Below, piece after piece: positions 58,436 through 64,000 of a DNA stretch of 64,000 nucleotides. A model generated the notes under the pieces. It saw only the letters and a list, made by a program, of their open reading frames with translations. It was not told the DNA's origin and did no database searches. Made by a program: the position numbers and the translations under genes. Source of the stretch: Gulosibacter sediminis (lineage in GTDB: Bacteria > Actinomycetota > Actinomycetes > Actinomycetales > Microbacteriaceae); contig NZ_CP097160.1 of NCBI RefSeq assembly GCF_023370115.1, forward strand, positions 2,418,001-2,482,000. The letters are read 5' to 3'. Within the stretch, counting starts at the first letter, position 1. The number at the start of each line of letters is the position of its first letter.

Positions 58436-59419
58436 CTACTTCTTTGCGTGCAGCGTTTCGATCAGCTGCGGCACGATCTTGAAGACGTCGCCGACGATGC
58501 CGAAGTCGGCGATGTCGAAGATCGGCGCCTCGGCGTCCTTATTGATTGCGACGATGGTCTTCGCGGTCTGCATGCCGGCGCGGTGCTGAATGGCGCCCGA
58601 GATGCCGAGGGCGACGTAGAGCTGCGGCGATACCGAGACGCCGGTCTGGCCGACCTGGTGACTCTGCGGAATGTAGCCCGCGTCCACCGCGGCGCGCGAG
58701 GCGCCGACGGCTGCGCCCAGCGCATCCGCGAGCTGCTCGACGAGCACGAACTGCTCCTCCGAGCCGATGCCGCGGCCGCCCGAGACGACCTTGGCGGCGC
58801 TGCGCAGATCAGGGCGATCCGACTTCTCGGTCGAAGCCTCGTACGAGGTGATCGTTGCGGCGGGCGCGCCACTCGCCGGCACCGCGAGGGTCTCCACGAC
58901 GGGCTGAGTGGGCTGGCCGGTCGCCTCGACGGCGCCCTGGCGCACCGTGATGACGGGCGCGCCGAGCGTCACGGCCGAGTCGACGCTGTAGTTGCCGCCG
59001 TAGACGGAGTGGTGCACGACCACGCCCTCCTCGTCACGCGAGATGCCGACGGCGTCGACCGCAATGGCCTCGCGAGCGCGGGCAGCGAAGCGGCCGGCGA
59101 TGTCGCGGCCGTCGGCCGAGTTCGAGAGCACGTAGGCGACGGGATGCACGGCCTCGGCCGCCGCGGCGAGCGCATCGACCTGCGGGGTCGCGACCTCGGC
59201 GCCGAAGCGCTCGGTCTCGGCGACGAACACGTGGGCCGCACCATACTGGCCGAGCGCCTCGGCGCCAGCCTGGCCGGCGCCGACCGGGGTCACGAGGAGC
59301 ACGACGGGCGTGCCCGCGCCTGCGGCAGCGGCGATGAGCGAGGCGGTCGAGCGCACTGGTGCACCGGCGTGATCGGTGTCGGCGACGACGAGGACAGCGT
59401 CATTCGGGAATGCAGTCAT
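58436..59419 (-). CDS. etfA: Electron transfer flavoprotein, alpha subunit
   Basis: A 327-residue FAD-binding subunit. The FAD domain signature runs from [20 protein letters not shown] to [20 protein letters not shown] near residue 265, then [20 protein letters not shown]. The N-terminal half ([20 protein letters not shown]) packs with EtfB. It passes electrons from acyl-CoA or other dehydrogenases to the quinone pool. It starts 11 bp after etfB and is followed by the cytochrome b gene after 6 bp. Confidence 0.95.
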   Translation of the reverse strand: MTAFPNDAVLVVADTDHAGAPVRSTASLIAAAAGAGTPVVLLVTPVGAGQAGAEALGQYGAAHVFVAETERFGAEVATPQVDALAAAAEAVHPVAYVLSNSADGRDIAGRFAARAREAIAVDAVGISRDEEGVVVHHSVYGGNYSVDSAVTLGAPVITVRQGAVEATGQPTQPVVETLAVPASGAPAATITSYEASTEKSDRPDLRSAAKVVSGGRGIGSEEQFVLVEQLADALGAAVGASRAAVDAGYIPQSHQVGQTGVSVSPQLYVALGISGAIQHRAGMQTAKTIVAINKDAEAPIFDIADFGIVGDVFKIVPQLIETLHAKK

Positions 59420-59430
59420 GGCTTCTTCCT

Positions 59431-60207
59431 CTACGCGAGACGGTTCTGGACGAGGTAGTCGGCGAGTTGGTCGGCGGCGGTGCCGTCATCGACCACCTTG
59501 ACGCCGGCCGCGCGGGCGGGCTTCTCGGCGATGCCGATGAGGATCGAGCGGTGGGCGTTCGGGTCGGCCACGTTGACGCCGAGGTCGGCCGCGGTGAGCG
59601 TCACGTACGGCTTCTTCTTCGCGGCCATGATGCCCTTGAAGTTCGGGAAGCGCGGGTCGGGCAGTGCCTCGGTGATCGAGGCCACCGCGGGCAGCGGCGC
59701 CGACACGACGGTGGTGCCGCCGTCGACCGCGCGGTGACCGCCGACGGTGCTCTCGGCGAGGTCGAGGCTCGACAGGGCGCCCGTGTAGGGCACCCCGAGG
59801 TGTTCCGCGACCATCGCGGGCACCACGCCACCGGTGCCATCGGTCGACAGGTTGCCCGCGATGACGAGGTCGAAGCCGGTGCGCTGGATCGCTGCCGCGA
59901 GGACCTCGGCGGTGAGGCCGAGGTCGGCGCCCGCGAGCGAAGCGTCGGCGACGTGGACAGCGCTCTGCGCGCCCATCGCGAGCCCCTTGCGGATCGTCGC
60001 GATGGCGCGCTCGGGGCCCATGCTCAGCACGGTCACCTCGGCGCTGGGGTTCGCGTCGGCGTAACTCAGCGCGGCCTCGACCGAGCGCTCGCAGATCTCA
60101 TCGAGCACGGCCTCGCTGGCAGCCCGATCGGCGAGACCGGTCTCCAGGTTGAGCACCCGGTCGCCATAGGTATCGGGCACTTCTTTTACGAGTACAACGA
60201 TCTTCAT
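59431..60207 (-). CDS. etfB: Electron transfer flavoprotein, beta subunit
   Basis: A 258-residue AMP-binding subunit. The start [20 protein letters not shown], the central [20 protein letters not shown] and [20 protein letters not shown] are typical. ATG 60207 is chosen over the adjacent ATG 60210 because GGAG is then 6 nt upstream. It is the first gene of the etfB-etfA-cytochrome b operon. A GntR regulator gene ends 103 bp upstream. Confidence 0.95.
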   Translation of the reverse strand: MKIVVLVKEVPDTYGDRVLNLETGLADRAASEAVLDEICERSVEAALSYADANPSAEVTVLSMGPERAIATIRKGLAMGAQSAVHVADASLAGADLGLTAEVLAAAIQRTGFDLVIAGNLSTDGTGGVVPAMVAEHLGVPYTGALSSLDLAESTVGGHRAVDGGTTVVSAPLPAVASITEALPDPRFPNFKGIMAAKKKPYVTLTAADLGVNVADPNAHRSILIGIAEKPARAAGVKVVDDGTAADQLADYLVQNRLA

Positions 60208-60310
60208 CATTCTCTCCTCACAGGCGCTGGCCTACGCTGGCCACGCTCCCCGCGTTCCCCGTTGAACGCAGTAGGTACTTCGATGATGACGCTGAGTTAT
60301 GTAGATTGCG

Positions 60311-61057
60311 TTATTGCGCCGCGCGCGCTGCCGCCTCGTTGTCGTCGTCCCAGATGCCGCGCTGCGCGAGGGTTTCGATGAGGCGGTCGGCGGCACCGGT
60401 GATGTGCCGCGCCATCGCTTCGCGGGCGCGCTCGGGGTCGCGTGCCTTCAGCGCCGCGAGGATTTGGGGATGCCCGTCTCGGCTAGCCGAGATTTGGCCC
60501 TCAACGGCGGCATAGAAGTGCGTCGGCAGATGCTTCACGACCGACCCCTGGAGCAACGCCAGCCGGTTGGACTGCGCAGCAAGGTTGATCTCACGATGGA
60601 ACAGGTGACCAAGGTCTGCGACGGCTTGGGAGTCACCGGCCTTCACCGCGGCCTCATACTGCTCGATCATGCCCTCGAGCACGTCAAGGCCTTCGTCACT
60701 GATGCGCTCGGCCGCGCGAGCCGCAAGTTCTCCCGCGAGCACCGCCTGTGCCCAGAACAGGTCTCGGATGTCGTCGGCCAAGAACGGTGCCACGACAAAG
60801 CCGCGCCGAGGTACGAGCCGAACAAAGCCTTCGCTTTTGAGCATGAGCAGGCCCTCGCGCACCGGCGTGTTGCTCACGCCGACGGCCTCGGCGATTGGCT
60901 CCATGCGCAGGTAATCGCCGGCCTTGACTTCGCCCGAGATGATGAGCTCGCGCACGTAGGTGGCGACCTCTTCGGGCAGCTGCTGCCGACGGGTCTTCGA
61001 CCGGGTGTACGAACCAGTCCGCTGCGTTGCTGATGTAATCCGCTCCGTCGAAGCCAT
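60311..61057 (-). CDS. GntR family regulator, FadR/FCD type
   Basis: A 248-residue repressor-like protein. Winged HTH: LPEEVATYVRELIISGEVKA, then LRMEPIAEAVGVSNTPVREG. The FCD ligand domain follows (about residues 105-235) with metal-binding His in HLFHREINLAAQSN and ARHITGAADRLIET. Ligands are often carboxylic acids. The ATG has no Shine-Dalgarno but is 6 nt after TATAGT (minus strand, 61064-61069): leaderless. It may control the etf operon just downstream. Confidence 0.92.
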   Translation of the reverse strand: MASTERITSATQRTGSYTRSKTRRQQLPEEVATYVRELIISGEVKAGDYLRMEPIAEAVGVSNTPVREGLLMLKSEGFVRLVPRRGFVVAPFLADDIRDLFWAQAVLAGELAARAAERISDEGLDVLEGMIEQYEAAVKAGDSQAVADLGHLFHREINLAAQSNRLALLQGSVVKHLPTHFYAAVEGQISASRDGHPQILAALKARDPERAREAMARHITGAADRLIETLAQRGIWDDDNEAAARAAQ

Positions 61058-61097
61058 AAATAAACTATATCCGCGACGGTGAGCCGTGAAGAGGCGC

Positions 61098-61180
61098 GAA
61101 TTCCGGAGGAATTCTCCTACGCGGACACGGAGGGATTTGAACCCCGCGCCGCGCAAGCGGCGCGTCACCATCCGACGGTG
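61098..61180 (-). repeat. Partial duplication of tRNA-Ser 3' end (tRNA-like remnant)
   Basis: 61111-61144 is identical to 61211-61244, the T-arm, acceptor 3' strand and flank of tRNA-Ser(GCT), exactly 100 bp away. The copy also carries a hairpin (61098-61114) matching that after tRNA-Ser. Before the T-arm it has CGCGCCGC-TTGC-GCGGCGCG, a variable-arm-like stem, and a 5-bp stem with a 7-nt loop like an anticodon arm, but no D-arm or acceptor 5' strand. Confidence 0.7.
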
Positions 61181-61221
61181 AGCAGTTGCAAGGACGAGAA
61201 TCTCGGAGAGATTCTCCTACG

Positions 61222-61312
61222 CGGACACGGAGGGATTTGAACCCTCGGTCCCCCTATTGAGGGACTCCACCTTAGCAGGGTGGTGCACTCGGCCTGACTA
61301 TGCGACGTGTCC
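61222..61312 (-). tRNA. tRNA-Ser (GCT)
   Basis: On the minus strand GGACACG starts the acceptor and CGTGTCC ends it; the anticodon loop is CTGCTAA (GCT), there is a long variable arm (GTCCC...GGGAC-type) as in type II tRNAs, and T-loop TTCAAAT. CCA is not encoded. A 9-bp hairpin follows 5 nt downstream of the gene end. Confidence 0.96.
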
Positions 61313-61367
61313 AGACTGACCAAGACTACACGATGTCGGCGGCCTGGAAAATCAGCCGCCGGCATCG

Positions 61368-62660
61368 CTAGAACAGTGTGTCGGTGTTCGAACAGGTCTC
61401 TTGGTCGGCGGTCTGGCCGTCGAAGTCGACGCTCGGCGTGGGCTCGGTCGTGGGGCCGACCGTGCTGTCGGTCGTGGCGTCGGGGCTCTCGGTGCCCGTG
61501 GCGTCGCCAGGGTCACCGGTGTCAGCACTGTCGGTGCTGCCGGTATCGCCGGAGTCAGCGCTAGCCGAATCACCCGTGCCGTCGGTCGCGTCGGGCGTCG
61601 CGCTCTGAATCAACGGTTGGTCGTCGCGCAGCAGCTGCCACATGACATCGGCATCGGCAGTCGGCTCGACGCGGCCCGGCGAGTAAACAGAGTCGGCCAC
61701 CGGTAATCGCACGAACGCCATCGACTCGTTCGGCACCTGCGCCAATGCCGAGGCCAAACTCACGAGGGTGTCGATGTTGTTCATGTTGCTCGACAGCGTC
61801 ATGTTCTGCGTCGCCGCACGGGCGATGCCGTAGAGCTTCGTCGGGTTCGTCAGCGTCTCGTTGCTCTTCACGGTGCGGAACAGCGCCGAGAGGAACACCT
61901 GCTGGTTCGTGATGCGCGCGAGGTCGGAGCCGTCGCCCACGCCGTGGCGCGTGCGGAGGAACTTCAGCGCCTCCTCGCCCTTGAGCGAGTGGGTACCGGC
62001 TTCGAGGTTCAACCCGACGTAGGTGTCTTCGATGGGCTGCTCGACGCAGACGTCAACGCCACCAACGGCGTTCGACATCTCGATGACGCCGCGGAACGTG
62101 ATCATCGCCGCGTACTGAATGTCGAGCCCGCTCATCTCCTCGACAGTCGCGACGATGCAGCCCATGCCGCCCTCGTCGAGGATCGAGTTCATCATGACGC
62201 CGTAACGCTCGGAAACCTGCTCGCCGTCGTCGTTCGTGCACGCTGGCGTGTCGACGAGGGTGTCACGCGGAATCGAGACGACCGAGGCGTGAGAGTGGTC
62301 CTCCGAGAGGTGGAAGAGCATGTTCACGTCGTTGAGCGTGCCGTCGGCGTCGGGCGACCCCTCGCCGAATTCCTCGCCCTGACCGACGCGGGTGTCGCTG
62401 CCGACGAGCAGGATGTTCACGCCACCCTCGAACGTGTCAATGCTCGGGTCGGAATTGTCCTCGAGCTCAAACGTGCTGACGTTGCCGAGCAGGTTCCAGT
62501 AGACAATCGTGCCGAAGGTGATGAGCGAGACGAGCAGCACGGCGACAACCATGCCAACGCCCTTGCCCACGGTGCCCCACGTGCTGGTCACGGCGAGTCG
62601 CCCGTGCCGCGCTTGCGTGCCGCTCGGGGCGGCGGCGCGGGGGGAAGTGTGGTTTGCCAA
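61368..62660 (-). CDS. LytR-CpsA-Psr (LCP) family ligase
   Basis: A 430-residue membrane-anchored enzyme that attaches glycopolymers to peptidoglycan. One TM helix (GMVVAVLLVSLITFGTIVYW) follows a basic cytoplasmic part; the LCP domain has NILLVGSDTRVGQGEEFG, ASVVSIPRDTLVDTP with the catalytic-type Arg-Asp, and LKGEEALKFLRTRHGVGDGS. The C-terminus after residue 350 is rich in Asp, Ser, Thr and Gly. The TTG start is chosen because GGAG is 7 nt upstream; further in-frame codons run into the tRNA-Ser gene. Confidence 0.88.
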   Translation of the reverse strand: MANHTSPRAAAPSGTQARHGRLAVTSTWGTVGKGVGMVVAVLLVSLITFGTIVYWNLLGNVSTFELEDNSDPSIDTFEGGVNILLVGSDTRVGQGEEFGEGSPDADGTLNDVNMLFHLSEDHSHASVVSIPRDTLVDTPACTNDDGEQVSERYGVMMNSILDEGGMGCIVATVEEMSGLDIQYAAMITFRGVIEMSNAVGGVDVCVEQPIEDTYVGLNLEAGTHSLKGEEALKFLRTRHGVGDGSDLARITNQQVFLSALFRTVKSNETLTNPTKLYGIARAATQNMTLSSNMNNIDTLVSLASALAQVPNESMAFVRLPVADSVYSPGRVEPTADADVMWQLLRDDQPLIQSATPDATDGTGDSASADSGDTGSTDSADTGDPGDATGTESPDATTDSTVGPTTEPTPSVDFDGQTADQETCSNTDTLF

Positions 62661-62693
62661 GCACGGACTCCAGAGAGGGAAACAACGGATGCG

Positions 62694-62778
62694 CGGAGGG
62701 CGTGGGATTCGAACCCACGGGACATTGCTGCCCACTGGTTTTCAAGACCAGCTCCTTAGGCCGCTCGGACAGCCCTCC
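62694..62778 (-). tRNA. tRNA-Ser (TGA)
   Basis: On the minus strand GGAGGGC starts and GCCCTCC ends the acceptor; the anticodon loop is CTTGAAA (TGA), with stem CTGGT/ACCAG, a long variable arm and T-loop TTCGAAT. CCA is not encoded. It lies 33 bp upstream of the LCP gene on the same strand and may be co-transcribed with it. Confidence 0.96.
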
Positions 62779-62803
62779 AAACCGACAACAATTCGATAAC
62801 GAA

Positions 62804-63643
62804 TCAGCCGGACTGCGACATATCGTAGCCGACCTTCGCGAGGGCAAGTGCAAGACCGTCGTGATAAAAGTCCGTCGTCAGGTCGCTCGCGGCGTCAATC
62901 ACCTGCTGTGGCGCGTTTCCCATGGCAAAACTGCGCCCGCCAATTTCCTTCGCCCACTCGAGCATCTGGATGTCGTTGAAGCCGTCACCGGCGACGACGA
63001 CGTTGCGCCCAGAGATACCCAGGTTCGTGCGCACCTTCTCGAGCGCGGTCGCCTTGTTCACTCCCTCGGGCGCGATGTCGAGCCAAGCCGACCAACCCAC
63101 CGAGTAGGTCACCTGGTGCAGGCCCGAGCCCTTCACCTCGGCGACAAATTCTTCGACCGAGTGGTCCGGCGAGACTACGACGAGCCGCGTCACGGGGTGC
63201 CCGAGCAGGTCTTCAAACTTCACCTCGGTGCCCTGCGCCTCGAAGCTGCCGTCGGGAAACTGCCCCGAATAGCGGTAAACCCCATCCGGCCCCTCGACCG
63301 CGAAGCGCGCGTTGCGCAGCACGGGTCGCAGGCGGATGAGCGCGTCGGTCGGGTCGAAGGTCTCGACCCAGGCGGCCGCGTAGTCGCTGTTCGCCGGCGC
63401 CGAAACGCCCTCGGCGCGCTCGAGCACCATCGCACCGTTCGCCGACACGAGGTAGCGCGAGTCGAGCGAGAGCCGTTCGCGCACCGGGAGCATGTCGGCC
63501 GCTGAGCGCCCCGTGGCGAGCATCACCTCGTGGCCCTCGGCGCGCAGGCGCTTGACCTGCTGTCGGGTCGCGTCGGGAATCTCGCCGTCGACATCGAGGA
63601 TCGTGCCGTCGATGTCGAGGGCAATCAGCAGCCGCTCGGTCAT
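62804..63643 (-). CDS. HAD superfamily phosphatase, Cof type
   Basis: A 279-residue class IIB haloacid dehalogenase-like phosphatase. Motif I is [16 protein letters not shown] with the nucleophile Asp, motif II is [12 protein letters not shown], the later Lys is in [17 protein letters not shown], and motif IV is [19 protein letters not shown] cap domain lies between. Such enzymes act on sugar phosphates or nucleotides; the substrate is unknown. The start overlaps the serS stop by 4 bp (ATGA), with GGAG 8 nt upstream. Confidence 0.93.
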   Translation of the reverse strand: MTERLLIALDIDGTILDVDGEIPDATRQQVKRLRAEGHEVMLATGRSAADMLPVRERLSLDSRYLVSANGAMVLERAEGVSAPANSDYAAAWVETFDPTDALIRLRPVLRNARFAVEGPDGVYRYSGQFPDGSFEAQGTEVKFEDLLGHPVTRLVVVSPDHSVEEFVAEVKGSGLHQVTYSVGWSAWLDIAPEGVNKATALEKVRTNLGISGRNVVVAGDGFNDIQMLEWAKEIGGRSFAMGNAPQQVIDAASDLTTDFYHDGLALALAKVGYDMSQSG

Positions 63644-64000
63644 GCGATCGGCTCCAGCACCTCGAGGCCGCCGAGGTACGGGCGCAGCGCCTCGGGCACG
63701 AGCACCGAACCGTCGGCGCGCTGGTGGGTCTCGAGAATCGCGACGAGCCAGCGCGTGGTGGCGATCGTGCCGTTCAGGGTCGCAACCGGCTGCGTCTTGC
63801 CTTCCGCGCCGCGGGTGCGGATGCCGAGACGTCGCGTCTGGTAGGTGGTGCAGTTCGACGTCGACGTGAGCTCGCGGTACGCGTCCTGCGTCGGCACCCA
63901 CGCCTCGACGTCGTACTTGCGCGCGGCCGACGAGCCGAGGTCGCCGGCGGCGGTGTCGATGACCCGGTAGTGCAGGCCGAGGGCATGCATCATGTCCTCC
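63640..64000 (-). CDS. serS: Seryl-tRNA synthetase (3' part)
   Basis: The last 119 or so residues of SerRS; the gene enters from the right edge. It contains class II motif 3 surroundings: [38 protein letters not shown], and [20 protein letters not shown] with the motif 3 Arg, then [14 protein letters not shown]. It charges both tRNA-Ser species encoded nearby. Its stop overlaps the HAD gene start. Confidence 0.95.
   Translation of the reverse strand, partial: EDMMHALGLHYRVIDTAAGDLGSSAARKYDVEAWVPTQDAYRELTSTSNCTTYQTRRLGIRTRGAEGKTQPVATLNGTIATTRWLVAILETHQRADGSVLVPEALRPYLGGLEVLEPIA

Noticed and set aside
61122-61180. Possible complete second tRNA gene
   Set aside because: No D-arm or matching 5' acceptor strand can be drawn; only the 3' half is tRNA-like.

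Overview
The window is a high-GC, gene-dense stretch of chromosome from an actinobacterium, most likely a member of the Microbacteriaceae. The pointers are the codon usage, the eight-gene menaquinone set, a 32-residue ribosomal protein bS22, a BldC-type helix-turn-helix protein, a DUF222/HNH endonuclease, and many genes that appear to be read from leaderless mRNAs (TANNNT followed 6-8 nt later by ATG or GTG).

Layout. 0-3.2 kb: end of a YajQ-family gene, cardiolipin synthase and a ferredoxin-NADP reductase. 3.3-17.3 kb: menaquinone biosynthesis (polyprenyl diphosphate synthase, menG, menF, menD, menA, menE, menB, menC), interrupted by a sugar transporter, a PPK2 kinase and small membrane proteins. 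A 620-bp non-coding island at 8.1-8.7 kb holds three 52-bp palindromic repeats and a gutted citE-like gene. 17.3-22.2 kb: cytochrome c maturation (histidine phosphatase, resA, ccdA, resB, ccsB). 22.2-26.4 kb: a small unknown gene behind a nearly symmetrical divergent promoter, a short archaeal-type aspS with a strong terminator, a DUF1345 membrane protein and an acyltransferase. 26.4-29.9 kb: a branched-chain-type 2-oxoacid dehydrogenase operon (E1alpha, E1beta, E2). 30-35 kb: a DinB protein, an HNH endonuclease gene with repeats on both sides, an Lrp regulator, glutaredoxin, nhaA, bS22 and the BldC-like protein. 35.3-42.9 kb: Ktr/Trk potassium uptake, luxS-mtnN, a J-domain membrane protein, proC, tadA and upp. 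43-48.6 kb: a regulator cluster (winged-helix protein behind a candidate Cys-rich leader peptide, MarR, ArsR, SDR, YhgE/Pip, TetR with its operator). 48.9-52.7 kb: an acyl-CoA dehydrogenase-like / PIG-L-methyltransferase / GT2 operon followed by dps. 52.8-53.4 kb: a decayed IS3-family transposase. 53.4-57.4 kb: DUF488, thioesterase, tRNA-Arg, MFS, and a LysG/ArgP-LysE pair. 57.4-61.1 kb: an etfB-etfA-cytochrome b operon with a GntR regulator upstream. 61.1-64 kb: tRNA-Ser genes, a partial tRNA-Ser duplication, an LCP ligase, a HAD phosphatase and the 3' part of serS.

How it works together. Much of the window serves a menaquinone-based respiratory chain: quinone synthesis, heme attachment to cytochrome c, ETF electron delivery with a membrane cytochrome b, and oxidative decarboxylation of 2-oxoacids. 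The least explained parts are the acyl-CoA dehydrogenase/PIG-L-methyltransferase/GT2 operon, the etf-cytochrome b operon, the Cys-rich leader ORF, the 52-bp palindromes, and the tRNA-Ser 3' duplication with covarying hairpins. All functions are assigned by reading translated motifs; no database search was possible.
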